This document shows, piece by piece, positions 12,938 to 25,500 of a stretch of DNA of 64,000 bases; the stretch's first letter is position 1; the number at the start of each line of letters is the position of its first letter. Position numbers and translations under genes: made by a program. The stretch lies in the NCBI GenBank assembly GCA_903813345.2, contig CAIIXF020000008.1:26582822-26646821 (forward strand), given 5' to 3'. The stretch is from Owenia fusiformis. Taxonomy: Eukaryota > Annelida > Polychaeta > Sabellida > Oweniidae. The notes beneath the pieces were generated by a model. The model saw only the letters and a list, made by a program, of their open reading frames with translations. It made no database searches and had not been told where the DNA came from.

Positions 12938-14551
12938 ATGGCGTTCAGTGAAGATTTCTTAAGCGGTGAAGATTTAGAAGCGATTTACGATATATATGAC
13001 GGGGATTTCGATTTGGATGAGCTTTATGAAACAAGTGATAGTATTGATAATGAAAATGTGAAGGAAACTCATGAATGTGTAATATGTGGGAAAGTATATA
13101 CCAGGAAACAATCATTGACTGCTCACGTGCGAAAGATCCACAAACGCCCTCCGACCGAAACATGCGGTTCAAAAACTGGCTCATCCAGTTCTTCCAAAAA
13201 AGGTATTTTGATATTGACACTCACACTTAATCCATTAATACCCGCACGGGTATAGCTTCTCAGCTTCGTGATGGTACATCCAAAATAAAAAATATTAAAA
13301 AATAATCATAATTTTGTAAGGTTGCCTTTTTTAATGATTTTTACTGTTCAAAACCATGAAATTATTTATGTATATTAGTTTTAATATTAATTAACATTAC
13401 AATGTTGAAGTGTATAAATGTTAAAGTGCATTTAATACCGTTTTTGTATGTGGATTGCTATGGATTGTTGATGTGACCTGATATGTCTGCAAAGCCCAAT
13501 AGATCTACTATGTTATGTTTCTGTTGGTATTTATTTTTTGCATTGCTAATCAGTTTGTTTATTTATTTCCAGCACCAAGCCCGTGACGAGGCAAAGAACT
13601 TGCTGATATTGGCCCTGACCTCAATCACAGAGGATAAACTTGCTAAAATTTTGCCTCAGGACAGTAGAGGTCGTCGTGCAATAGCATCCGCTGAAGAAGT
13701 TGCTGATAAACGTGATGAACCTATATTCGTAGAAATGGCATTATTCCTCCATGAGAATATCTGGCCTGCTGTTGTCGAAGAGCATAAGATGAAACTACCC
13801 TCAAATTGCCAATACAGAATGATGCAGGACTTTCATCAAGTCTGTATTTCAACAGAGATTGATGAACAATTTCAGTCCATACTTCATCGCATGGAGATCA
13901 GTCACAGAGACAAGTTGTTAAAATCAAAAATATTAATCTTTATTTGCGCCACTTGTGTTGTCATGTGACCCCACCTGCTCGTTCAACAAAAAAAGAGATG
14001 AAGAAATGGCTCTTCGTTATGTTGCAGGATTCATACCCTTCAGCATCACTAAGCAATACAACAGATACAAACATTCTAAATTTGAAGTCATGGGAAGGTG
14101 CCTCAGATCGTGGAAGGGGACTAATGAACTTGACAATGTTGAGTCAGAGGAGCAGTATACCAATGCCTGGACAGAGAAAGTCAACCGTGGAGGACTTTTT
14201 GTCATCAACGAATCAGTTTATATATTTTTCCACAAAATGGAAACCATAGTGCATAGTGCGCTGAACATCAGCACTGTCAGTGAAGATTTGGGGATCAACT
14301 TCAAAAAGGAAATCCACCAATCTCTTATTGATAATCAGGATCTTCTGACTGCATGGGCCCCTCTGTCACAATATATAGAAAGTGACAATCTCAGTTTTGA
14401 ACTGCTAAATGTTGTGATCGCAAAGTATGTATCCTTGCGAGGAAAATCCGTTGTCAAATTCTGGAAGCAGAGAATGGCAGCAAGTGCAGAGGTTTCTAGG
14501 AAAGGCACACAAAGTTTGAGGAAGTCTTTGCAACAAAAATCTAAGAAATAA
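12938..14551 (+). CDS. Spliced C2H2 zinc-finger protein of unknown function
   Basis: Exon 1 runs from ATG 12938 to 13202. It encodes an acidic N-terminus (DGDFDLDELYE) and one C2H2 finger, CVICGKVYTRKQSLTAHVRK followed by IH (C-x2-C-x12-H-x4-H). A GT donor starts at 13203. The acceptor that keeps frame is AG at 13578-13579, with exon 2 from 13580 (RDEAKNLLILALTSITEDKL). A second frame, open from about 13937 to 14551, continues a coherent protein (RDEEMALRYVAGFIPFS, then WTEKVNRGGLF) with a basic tail. The switch between these frames falls near 13937-13968, in a gap too small for an intron, so either one frameshift, an assembly error or a young pseudogene is present. The family seems multi-copy in marine invertebrates; its function is unknown to me. 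A transposon accessory protein is an alternative to a host gene. Confidence 0.6.
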
Positions 14552-14596
14552 TTTTACCTTTAATTAAATGCATATTATGATAGGCAGTCAATGAAC

Positions 14597-14602
14597 AATA
14601 AA
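14597..14602 (+). terminator. Poly(A) signal AATAAA
   Basis: A canonical AATAAA lies 46 bases after the stop of the zinc-finger gene, with another AATAAA at about 14640. This supports the gene ending here as a polyadenylated unit. Confidence 0.55.
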
Positions 14603-14659
14603 ACTTTATCATGCTATTGATGTTCATGCAATTATTTAGGAATAAAGACCAGAATTCTA

Positions 14660-15619
14660 TGATTTATGGTGCAATATATGACGCATAGCGATTGAGGTCT
14701 TTGGCCATGGGCTGCTGTACAAATCAAAGACGCCAAAGGTAAAAACCCTAGTAAAGTAGCATCCAAAAGATACAAAACTAGTGTTGCTCAAGTTGCTAAC
14801 ACCAGCAATGGGACTGATAGCCCTACTACTACTAGCAAGTTTGCTTCTTTTGGGTTACAGGAGAATGAAAAGTAGTGCAACAAAAACAGCAGTCATTGGC
14901 TGAAGGCCATGTTGAACATGCAAACTGGTCTACTGAACAATAATGTATTAAAAGAAATATTAAACAAACTGAATGCGGTTGAAGACGGTGTAAAAAATGT
15001 TGAAAATTTGGAGTGGTATGAACATGATGAAGGTGATGATTTATCTTGGGACCAAAACACAGTTTCTGGAGATACATGTAATGAAGAAGTTTTTTGGGAA
15101 AGAAAACCCAATACCAGGCCAAGGAGAAAACCACTAAGAATATTGATTAGCAGTTGGCTGAATTAGTCAACGGAGTATTTAGGGATGGTATAGACCCAGA
15201 CAAACACACAAAGCTCAATGAATCAATTGAAAGACCAGAAAATTGCAAGGCCTTATAGCAAGGGTCAATGATCTGATCTGGGGGTTTCTATCCCCCCCAG
15301 AATCAACCTGTGGATACACATCAGCAAGAAATACAGAATTGTTTGATAAAAGGAACAATTAATCTTGTGAAATTAACTTACATGATCAACCAAATTATGT
15401 CCATCATACCCCAAGATAAGAGAGAACAAATAACTGATTATGCCCTAGATTCTATTGATCTATTTGGTCATTCAAACTACCTTATAAATCAGAGAAACAA
15501 AGAGGCTCACAAGAAAGACATTTCACATGAATATAGGCACTTGACAAGTGTCAACATTAAATACACGGATCAACTATATATGGGGATAACATTGCCGAGA
15601 TTACCAAGGACTGCTTAGT
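14660..15619 (+). mobile_element. Fossil ORF1-like part of a DIRS-type (tyrosine recombinase) retroelement
   Basis: Recognisable pieces are a low-complexity Thr/Ser segment (about 14780-14840), a helical acidic piece (14909-15166), and a frame at 15310-15618 with QNCLIKGTINLVKL, ALDSIDLFGHSNYLINQRNK and YRHLTSVN. The last piece matches the pattern I associate with the gag-like ORF of DIRS-type elements in marine animals (an SLVKG..LV helix, a DS..LLG.AN..LN.RR.. segment, then Y..LC). It is broken in several places and lacks the RT and recombinase parts, so it is a 5' fragment of an old copy. The family call is from memory of conserved segments and is moderate. Confidence 0.5.
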
Positions 15620-15979
15620 AACTGTTTTCTTGAGTTGGAATGAAAATACTTTTCCTTTCGTGGACAACAAATCCAAGATCAGTCATTAACTTGTTCGTTT
15701 TTTCTATATTTTCGCAAAATTCCTCAACATAATCTGCTATCAGCAGAAACGGAAAATATGTTCTACAATATAGAAGTTTTCATCTCACGTAAAAATACAG
15801 GACTCATGAACTTCTCGGATTCTTTTTACCACATGATGTCATTGGTTTGAAATTCTAGTCTGTCAGTTGGCAAATGAGCGATATGTATATAACGTTAATA
15901 GTGCGAGACCAGATGTAACGACACTGTCACTCTCTCTCACACATTGTTCTTAACGTATATGTATTTTGTTTTTCATCTA

Positions 15980-18170
15980 AAACATAAGACTTGGTGGAGA
16001 AGATGCAAGGGGAGACATCCTGAACTAACACTGAGGAAGGCGGAAGCATTAAGTTCAACACGTGCTAGAGCCATGAACCGTGAGATCGTGTTTAAGTACT
16101 TTGATGATTTACAGGGAATTTTTGATAGTAACCCAATATTTTTCACTCACCCAGAATTGATCTGGAATATGGACAAGTCGTCAACACAGCTGGAGCACAA
16201 TCCTGGTGTTGTGGTCAGTATAAAAGGTAAGTCTGATCTCGTGACAGTAGTATGCCTCGTGATTGTAGATAAGTTTCATACTGTCATAAATGGCCTAATT
16301 TCTGTATGTCGTCATCAAGTTTGTGTGAAAAACCGAGTGAACGAGTAACCGGGTACCTAACATCCTAGCAGGGTTACAAACTTTCAAAGTTGCACATTTA
16401 CCCTTAAGGTGCTATGGAACTTAACAGGAAATGACAAAACAGGAAGTGACAATTTTTTTTGCATTTTTAAACATTTTTTGAACAAAGATAACAGAGTTCT
16501 GTTTTGACCTCCAGTCAATTCAACTAATTCCAAATACCATTTACAGGTCCAGAATCACAATGTTCATGGTCAGAATGACCATAAACACGATGAAATAACG
16601 TTTTCAGCCCTATGAAAATGTGACTGAAAAATAGCTAAAAGTAGGAGGGTAGGAAAGGTCACTGAACAGAATCTTTTGAAATTTTCAGAAAATGAGCCCA
16701 ATATATTGCTCTAAATAATACAATCTTTGAAAATTTGATATCATTCATGGAAAAAGAAAAAAAATGAAAAAACTGATTTTAAAAGCGATTTATTTTCCTT
16801 TTTATGACTTTCATTTTTGTTTTAGACAATTTTCTAAAATTTCAAAGATTGTATCAGTTGGAGCATTATATTGGGCACATTTTCTGAAAAATTCAAAAGA
16901 TTCTGTTCAGTGACCTTCCCTAGCTCCTACTTTTAGCTTTTTTTTCAGTCACACTTTCAAAGGGCTAAAAAGGTTATTTCATCATGTTTAGGGTCATTCT
17001 GACCCTGCACATTGTGATCCTGGACCTGTAAATGGTATTTGGAACTAGTTGAATTGACTGGAGGTCAAAACAGAACTCTGTTATCTTTGTTCAAAAAATG
17101 TCTAAAAATGCAAAAAAAATTGTCACTTCCTGTTTTGTCATTTCCTGTTAACTTCCATAGCACCTTAAATGTATGCATGAATCTTCAGAAATAAATATGA
17201 GGCGTCTGAATATTGAAACGTTAATTGCCATTTTTTATCTGTCATTTAACATTAGATGACGTAAGTTCCTGGATTTTTTGCCTTTTAGTAAGTGATTGAC
17301 AGAATGTAATGCTGATGATTGTTTTCTCCAATGGAGATCTAGTTTCACACGTGTTCAAACTTCAAATTGGCGACATTGATATTTTGACCCGACCCTCTAG
17401 GCCCTTTATTTCATTTCATTTATTTATTGATTTTTCTTAACAAATTAAATTACATACTAGTACTATAATATAATTTTCGTCAGATGATGCTCTCGCCAGC
17501 ACGCTGTTCGTTAATCAACCTAAAGGCTGGATGGAGGAGGCCATTTGCATGGAATGGTTTGAAAGCGTGTTCTTAAACTATTGTGGAGACCGGAGGCCGC
17601 AGTTACTAATTATAGATGGTCATCTGTCTCATGAGTACCACAAGCTTATAGAATTAGCTCACAGAGAACATCATCCTTCTGTTTACCACCACATAGGACC
17701 CATTGGCTGCAGCCACTAGACTTGGACCATATTCATCTGATAACAACACTATTTGTTCAGAGTACATGGCAGCGCCATCCAATATCGTGAATAAAGAAAG
17801 CTCTTGCAAGCTTTTTCGGGAAGCTTGGTGCAAGTCTGTCACTCCCAGTAATGTAAAGAATAGTTTCAGAGCATGTGGGATAATTCCTCTGAATCGAGAC
17901 GCCATACCAGTGGAAGCCTACGCTCCTTCGGAATCTACAAATCGACCTCTACCACAACCTGAGCAACAAAGTACAAGTGCCCTCCTCCCACAAGGTCAGC
18001 CTGACTGTACTTCAACTCCCAAAGGAACAGTAACACCCATCCATAAGATAATCCATAGGATAATGAAGGACCCACGGTCCTGTGCTCACACAGTTTGGAA
18101 CCTTCAGAGGAATGTATATCCTGACTTTCAAACAAAAATATTGATTTGGATTTGTAGTCTAGAACTTTGA
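15980..18170 (+). mobile_element. pogo/Tigger-like DNA transposon relic (DDE_1 transposase), left part
   Basis: A first exon ending at a clean AAAG/GTAAGT donor (16226/16227) encodes WWRRCKGRHPELTLRKAEAL and IWNMDKSSTQLEHNPGVVV. The Asp of NMD is the first catalytic residue of the pogo DDE_1 family. A later exon begins at 17484 after TTTTCGTCAG and joins in phase. It carries RPQLLIIDGHLSHEY (second catalytic Asp) and continues through SPSN-like and FRACGIIPLNRDAIP segments typical of the transposase C-terminus. About 40 residues usually found between the two exons are missing. Near 17700 the frame changes around the usual HTTHWLQPLD site. The C-terminal end reappears at 33297-33464, beyond a large composite insertion. 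It is an inactive copy. Confidence 0.75.
16408..17164. mobile_element. 757-bp fold-back element with TTAA target duplication
   Basis: TTAA occurs immediately outside both ends (16404-16407 and 17165-17168). The left end GGTGCTATGGAACTTAACAG is mirrored by CTGTTAACTTCCATAGCACC on the right, and the two halves stay inverted-complementary for roughly 350 bases each, meeting near 16780. No coding sequence is seen. TTAA duplication is shared by piggyBac and Kolobok-type elements. It sits inside the intron of the pogo-like copy. A piece of the same family appears at about 63520-63575. Confidence 0.85.
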
Positions 18171-18179
18171 GAAACTTAG

Positions 18180-18925
18180 ATAGCACAGTTGTGTGACCTA
18201 GTCTGATGACCTTTGAACTTGAAAATTAAAAATGTCAGATTTGAACTCCTGGCAACTTGTAGATGATTTTCAAAAAAAAAATTGGTCAAATTGAAGCAAG
18301 TTGAAAAATAACTTATTTTTACTGTTTTTTGACGTAAAATAGCTCAAAAACGGTAAAAATTTGATGATGACATATATTTAGCAATATGTAGGGAATGCTT
18401 AAATCTAGTAATGATGAAATTCATTGCAAGAAATGATCAAGTATAAGGCAAACTTTGAGAAACTTGTCAATCACAAAACCTGCCATTGACTTTATACATG
18501 AGAAAGTTTCAAAGTCCTACTTTTTGTCAAATTTTATAGAGTAAACACCAAAAATCGTAATTCCAAGGGCTTTGAAATCTTCAGAGGACATAAGTTGCAT
18601 ATAGAGTAACTTTTAAAAGTTATTTGAAAGTTCTACTTCAACAAAGTGTCTAGTATGTACAGAAAATTTGATTTTTTGACGTCAAAATCAGCAATTTCTC
18701 GGAAACCGGGTGAACTTGGGAAATGGCGATGATAGGTCAAATAGGCATTATGGATATGCATAAAATGAATGCAAATATGACTCAATCCGAATAGCAGTTT
18801 TAAGTTGTGCGGCCAATGTTGACGGACGGACGGACGGACCAACGGACGGACGGACGGACCAACGGACGGACAGACGCCTGGTCGATCCCATAGGCTCACT
18901 GTGTGAGCCAAAAAACAACAAAGGA
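18180..18925. repeat. Non-coding repeat ending in a GGAC-type microsatellite
   Basis: This AT-rich stretch carries no gene. It ends with two runs of GGAC tetranucleotides joined by CCAAC spacers (about 18828-18872) and then GATCCCATAGGCTCACTGTG. This tail architecture resembles repeats common in mollusc and other invertebrate genomes, and a similar GGAC run occurs in an unrelated insertion at 30438-30483. It lies between the pogo-like C-terminal exon and the Penelope-like element, so it is part of, or next to, the insertion that split the pogo copy. Confidence 0.5.
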
Positions 18926-18933
18926 ACAACAGT

Positions 18934-20727
18934 ATGATCTTTGCGAATCACTTCAATGAAGGCCCATGTACAGATTTAGAACATAATGTACAAATAATTG
19001 AAAAAGTTCCAACAGAGGATAAGAAAATTACCAAACTAAGTAAAAAATATGAAATCAAAAAGGCAGCAGACCAAAAACAAAGAGAGGACAAGGAGTCATA
19101 CTGGATAAAGAAATTCCAATGTGTACACCCATACGGATTAAACAACAGACTGGAGAAAAATCTTCAGCAAAGAACAGAAGATGATGTAAAATACAATGAC
19201 TTTGATAACAAACGGAAGAAGAAAAACAAAAGGCCAAAGGGAAACCACCGTAAAGAAAAGGCATTAAAAGCCAATGACGTATTTGAAACTATAGTGGAAC
19301 AAAGCAATAGAAATGTACTGGCAGGTATGAAAACAATCTTGAGATTAGTCCCACAAATGAAGAAGACAGAATTGAAAAAACTTGGAATGATAAATATAGA
19401 AGATAATGATAGACTACACACACGACTTAAAATTACTCTGGAGGACAGAATCCAATCAAAACTTAAGAAAAACAATAAACTAAAGACCAAGAATAGGAAA
19501 AAGAAACCAACAAAATTCTGTAAAATACTATTTGAAAACAAAGCAGTAGAAGTAATCAACATTGCAAATATCTTAAGAGATGAAGAAGTGATCAAGACAA
19601 TACCTTCAAGTATCAAAAATAAGGAACCACCAGGAATTGTCAATATATACACAAAGCCAATAAGGAATAAATTGTTCAACTATAGTTAGATTACAGAAAG
19701 TATCGACGAAGGCAACAATACAGGAGAATAGGATTGTAATACATCTGAATTTAAGGATGAAGACCATGGTCACGTCATAGCAGGAAATCTGAAGATTATA
19801 CAAAATCCAAAATTGAGAAAGCTATTCAGTAAAGGTCCTGGCTATAGAGAAAAACGAAACATTAACTTCAGGAAAGCAAAAGAAGAAATAAAGAAAGGAA
19901 TAGATGAGTATGCAATAAGTTGGACAAAAAATGAAAAAGTTTCAAAAGTATACTTAAATGAATGGAAAAATACTGTAATGGAAAAGGTTAAACAAAAGAT
20001 TGTGTTACTTCAAAATACAAAATTTAGACACATAAAAAATCCAAAGGAGACACTAAAGGACCATAATGCTATGGAAGAACTCAATCAACTCAAGGAAAAA
20101 TATGCCTTTGTACCTATTGATAAGGCAGCAAATAATATTGGGTTTATGTGCAAACAATACTACATAAAGAAGATTAAAGAGGAAATTGGAAGTGACACCT
20201 ATCAAAGGATAGAAGATAAAGAAGATATAGTGGAGGAAATCAAAGAGACAATGAAAACAAAATTCAAGATTGAACCGGGAGAAGAACAAAGTATTATACC
20301 AAGGATTCATCTTACAATTAAAATGCATAAACAGCCAATTAAATTTAGATATATCATTGGCTCAAAGAAAAGTTCTGTAAAACCAGCTGCCAAAAAACTG
20401 ACCAAGATTCTTAAACTAGTGCAATATACTAACAAAAGATACTGTGAGAAGATTAAGGATTATACAGGTGCCAATAGGATGTGGATCAGCGACAATAACC
20501 AAAAATATATGTTAGATAACATTAAAAGTGTAAATTGAAGGAACGGGGCAAGAAACATAGCCTCGTATGATTTCTCTACACTATACACAAAGATAAATCT
20601 AACTGACATAAAGGAAAAACTGAAATGGGTGATAGATAAAGCCTTCAGAGGAGGAACTAACCAAAAGATAACAGTAGGTGGAGATGAAGCCAAATGGGGT
20701 GGAAAGGCGGATAATAAAAAGGCATAT
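18934..20727 (+). mobile_element. Penelope-like retroelement (Naiad-like), 5' part
   Basis: The first frame (18934-19689) has ESYWIKKFQCVHPYGLN near its N-terminus, the terminal segment of a GIY-YIG endonuclease, followed by a long Lys-rich region. The next frame (about 19813-20538) carries FVPIDKAANNIGF and IHLTIKMHKQPIKFRYI, Penelope-type reverse transcriptase landmarks, and the following region holds SYDFSTLYTKI, the first catalytic RT motif. An endonuclease tail upstream of the RT, with none visible downstream, fits the permuted order described for Naiad/Chlamys Penelope-like elements. The copy has several breaks and is cut at 20727 by the 11.6-kb transposon. The GIY-YIG catalytic beginning is not visible. 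Confidence 0.7.
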
Positions 20728-21105
20728 GGGTCTTTTTCAAAAGTTCGTCACTCAAAAGTTCAAATGTTACATGCTCGATATCTCAACATTTTGAGAAGTA
20801 TAGCCAAAAGCGATTATTTTATTCAACTCAGTAGAGGTTAAAAAGATACTGAGGATAATATCAGGTGAAAATGTTAAAATTTGTTGAAGTTATTCACTTT
20901 TTTGGGCTTCGTGTCCAGCTGTTTTTGCAGTTTTTTAAGCAATTTTGGGGGGTACATCAGAGATACATCCCCTGGATCTTTCTTTCTGGAAATGAGGCGG
21001 AAAAATGTGTTGCCACAAGTCTACAGAGGTTATCTATGTGAATCATTTCGTTTTCAGATAATAAATCTACCATACTCGAAAAATAAGACAATGTCAATTT
21101 AGAAC

Positions 21106-22469
21106 TAACGTGCGTGATGCATGGTGTCAAACACCATCACGCACGTTATTCATGAGCTCAAGGCTGATTATTTTTACAAAAAGTCAGATGAAGTGTTTTT
21201 TCGAAAGAGGATACACCGAGCTCTCATTGTGTTCAATGCTATATGAAGTATATATGGAAAATAATTTTTATGCTCAGTTGCGTGCATTATCGTTTTTCGT
21301 GTCAAACTCGTCACGCACGTTAGAAAGCCTATTTTCATACAAAATACGCGATCACATGTGTAAATGAAATTGTATTTTATTTACACATTTACGAGATGTT
21401 ATAGATCCAGTGGTAAGTTTCAACTCTGAAGCGGCAATATGGTCTTTATAAGTTGCTCGAAGATTGGTGTCAAACTTCGTTACACACGTTAATCCGCCAC
21501 GCACGTAGTCCTTTATCGTGTCATACTCTCGCATTAACGAATTACTTAAATTTCTCGATATAAAACGATTTTCACACACACCTAAATGTAAGAAAGGGAA
21601 CATTCATCTGGAATCAGCAAATATTGTGTTTGTTTTCGTCATTAATCTGTTTTTTGACACCATAGCTTAATTTATATGTGATAAAAGTGTTCGTGTCAAG
21701 CAATCACGCACGTTATAAAAGATGTACATCTTGTCCTTATGCTAATGGTTATGTCAATAGTCTTGTCAGGAGTGCCAAGCACTGATTTTTATTGCTTTTA
21801 CTAATCTCAGTTTCACAGTTCAGAAAATTTCGTCAATTATTGTATGCAGAAAATAGAATAGAACCAATAAAATTCTAACGTGCGTGACGTTTGACACCAA
21901 TGGACTCAATTCTTCTCGACTTCACTGAAAACAAATTCTTTATGCATGGTTATTTGAATTATATAAATGATCTTTGATCGACTATTTAGACTATTTATTC
22001 CATAAATGATATTGCATTGATAGAAATTGCTACAGTTTCGTTCCACATAGACCATTCGCAATTTAGATTCGTCCCGGCTGGGGCCATTTTGGCTAGCAGA
22101 AGACGTAAGTATTTCGTATAATTCGACGTATTTTCCCCATAACTTGTATTGCTTTCAACATATATTCAGTTCCCAACAAAAACACGTTGCTTGTAGAACC
22201 CGAATATAGTAAAATTAATGCGTTTATGGACTTGATGCTTCGTCACGTTCGACGTTCAATACAGCCTTAGGTATCAATGGAATAAGCTTACTTTGACGTT
22301 AGGAGATGTTTGTCATTTGACACCTCATATGTGTCAAATAAATGGAACTTGGAATATAGACTTATAAGATTTGTCATATCGCTTTAATAACCTGGCTATA
22401 CATGTACAGGCCTATTCAGTTACAAAAATGTATCTAATTCTACATGTATTCTAATTCTAACGTGCATGA
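21106..22469. repeat. Left subterminal array of TCACGCACGTTA motifs
   Basis: Copies of TCACGCACGTTA lie at 21137-21148, 21311-21322 and 21704-21715 on plus, and at 21106-21117, 21876-21887 and 22458-22469 (one mismatch) on minus. Degenerate copies are at 21480-21491 and 21497-21508. Most have GTGTCAA 2 to 13 bases away on the same side (for example GTGTCAAACTCG before 21311). The pair 21106/21137 forms a near-perfect hairpin. The core GTCAC is shared with the TIR (GTTCGTCAC). In CACTA-type elements such arrays bind transposase or accessory protein; the same role here is inference. Confidence 0.85.
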
Positions 22470-22518
22470 TGCTTGACACTAGGCCTAGGCTATTTCTTGT
22501 ACATGTGTTTTGTAGAGC

Positions 22519-25500
22519 ATGTCGCTCCTCAGAATATCACTTGGATCCAGAGCTTCTAGCACAAGTACAAATAGACCCATCGATTCCAGATCTAGCTCAG
22601 CAAAGTACATGAAAAAGTACAGAGGTTCATTGAAACAATACCCTGATTTGTGGAGAGCTCACAGGTAAATCCATTTTTTCCCTTTTCTCTGTTGATATCT
22701 TACTCAATATGATTTCGTTTATAAATGTACAACATTCACAAAATGTGTCAAATGATACAATACATAGTTACATACAATGTATTATCGATACATGAAAGTT
22801 ATTGAGATGTTATAATATATGAACCCCGCATTGATGACCCGGAGCAACCAAGACATTTATATTAAAGACTAACCCTCTTTGGTCATGTTTTATACACTAA
22901 AGGTGCGCTATTCCAGGCTATCGAAGATTTGAAATATCAGGTGCAGTGTAGTAGTACCACCGTCTAATAGACCTTTCCAATAAATCCTGACCCCTATTTG
23001 TGAACCAAGGAAACTAGGGTATATTGGCTAGACTGATTTATGATGTCATACTTTACAGGCAGCAATGTTTGTAAACAAAATTGAAAGAAGTTTTTGAAAA
23101 TTAGCAATATTTTAATCCTATTTCTGCACTGAAATTGTAAGAATGACATCATAACCAATAGATGACATGCTTTCTGGATTGATCTATTATTGCCATGGTC
23201 AAATCAATACACATGATTATTTTATCACAAGGGGTATGACATACAGACGAACAAAGATGACCATTAAGTGTCCCCTACCTCGTCGGATCGCAAGAGTGAA
23301 AGAACATAGTATCACTGAAAAGAAAATAGGATTTTCCATTTGGTTAATCAAACATGGTACATGTTTCTTGTTTTCAACAATAAGTGATGTTTTGATATTT
23401 CAATTATCCTTTTCAGAAAGCTCGAAATTCTTCGAATTGCGACGTATCATAAGACAAAATCTCGCCAACGAAAGCAGCTATCACAAGAGCAGAACAACAG
23501 GAGAGCAAATTTGTACAGGTATCTCCTTCGATAATTGCTATTTAAAACATTTTCAGGTTAATGTTAAAGTATCCATGCAGAAAACAAACATTGATGCACA
23601 TGAATTTAATTTTCCAAGACGTATAAAAGTAGCATAAAAATTTATATTTATTACTGTCAAGGAAAGAACATGAACCATTGTTCCTTCAAAGCATCCTACC
23701 TGTGTAGATCTCTTGAAAGGGAAAATTTTGAAGTATTATTGGGGTCTCCAACAGTGGAGAAACGTTTTGAGTATTTCGTGGAGTTCTAATATAGTACTCC
23801 CGCTAACTGTTTTTTGTCAAATATCTGAACTTTAATTTGAAGCACTAAACATACACTACATCCGTCCGATTTATTAAATGGTGGGGTATAGTTATATTAT
23901 CGCCGTCCATTTATATCCCACTTTAAAAAACAGACGAGAAAGGAGACATATTGATCAAATAGGTGGTATATGTATTCACTCAAAGTGTATCTTTCGCTAT
24001 TACACGACAGCGTTTTTGACGGTTGTACTACGAACTACTCCACTTTGTAGCATCACTTCTAAATGATGCTGATAAAATACAACTTAACATGATGGTGTAA
24101 TGGAGTTTAATGTGCAAATGTGTAAATCTATTTTAAGTCTGATGAAAAAAAAACGTTATTTAGCAACTCCTCTAGGAACTCTTTAAAGCTTTATTAACTG
24201 TTTTTGCACGTTGTCTTATTTTCTTCTTTTTACATTACTATATAGGCAACGACAGAGGGAAAAGAGAGAAAAAGAAAAGACAGAGAAAAGAGAAATGATA
24301 AGCAAAGATAAAGAACTAAGAAATACACGAAGCAAGCTAAAAGATGAACTGATGACACAAATGAAGAAACGTGAATATTGGGTGATGAAGAAAAGGCAGG
24401 AAAGGTTAAACATGAGCTCACAAAAGAAACGAAGAATATTAGAAAGACGAAGACAACGTTATGAAGAACAAAAGTTGAAAAACTCACCCGTGGAAAAGAA
24501 TGAAACCAAAGATGACGAGAAAAATGAAAGCCCGTTAAAGTCAGGGACATCCAGAAAGTGTTTGTTTCGAGAATCAGCTATCCTAAAGAAAGTAATCAAA
24601 GGCCTTAAAGCTAAAAGAAATAAGAATGACAAAGAAATAAGAAGAAAGCTACTCATGTCAATTGCAGCAGCAAAAATGAGAAGAAAGTATTTGTCATTTA
24701 GTAAAGCCAATCAAAATTATCAACTCTCAATCGAGTTATTAAAATGAACCTGAACTCGAGCAAAGCTGAAGATGAATCAAACAAGATGAATGAAGAAGAT
24801 AGCTACAGTGAAACGCAAAAATTCTTCCTGAAACCAGACATATCAACAATTCAACCAGCCAAATCAAGCGTCATATTAGAATCAAAGGCGAACGGCAGTG
24901 CCTCGTACAAGCCTAGACAAGTACTCAATAGGTCTATAAAACAAACTTATGAGGAATTTTAAGAAAATTCTAAGGACACAAAAATGTCATTCAGCAAGTT
25001 TTATCGTCTCATGCCGTCGAACGTGAAACCACAAGCCAAGCACACCCTGAATCAATGTGTATGTGAATACTGTGCTAACGTTGAACTAAAAATCAAAGCC
25101 ATACAGTCATTCGTCCGCAATCATTCTATTAAGGATGAACACCTTGGTAAAGTAATACAAAATAAATATAAGCTAAGCAAAGCAACAGTTTGTTCAGCAG
25201 AAAGCTTAACATGTGTTCAGCGCTCCTGTGAAGAATGTGGGGTCAAAACTATGATGACCAGTCAACTGTAGCCAATTGAGCCATACCTCAATGAATCTAT
25301 AAATTATAACGTCTGGCAAAACTGTTTATCCAAGAACAAAAAAGGCAAAAATGTAACAAAGAAAGGACTTGTAAAGAAGACCTTGAATCCGACTTGATGC
25401 CATATTCAGAACATCTCTATGCGGCAAAATGGCAAAGTACACAATTTTCGAAGCTTATTGAGGAGCTGCCACCTCTTTGGCTTGTAATGTGCATGGACTT

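Noticed and set aside
21106-22469. CRISPR-like array of short repeats
   Set aside because: Repeats occur in both orientations with irregular spacing of tens to hundreds of bases in eukaryotic DNA. They are subterminal motifs of a transposon.
23167-23637. 156-residue plus frame between the exons of the transposase-like gene
   Set aside because: It lies in the long intron 22665-24245 and has no domain. An acceptor-like TTTTCAG lies inside at about 23418, but no donor and phase pair made a convincing extra exon.
24216-24710. Long minus-strand frames rich in Ser/Phe/Leu
   Set aside because: They mirror the Lys/Glu/Arg-rich coiled coil on the plus strand, which has in-phase splice sites.
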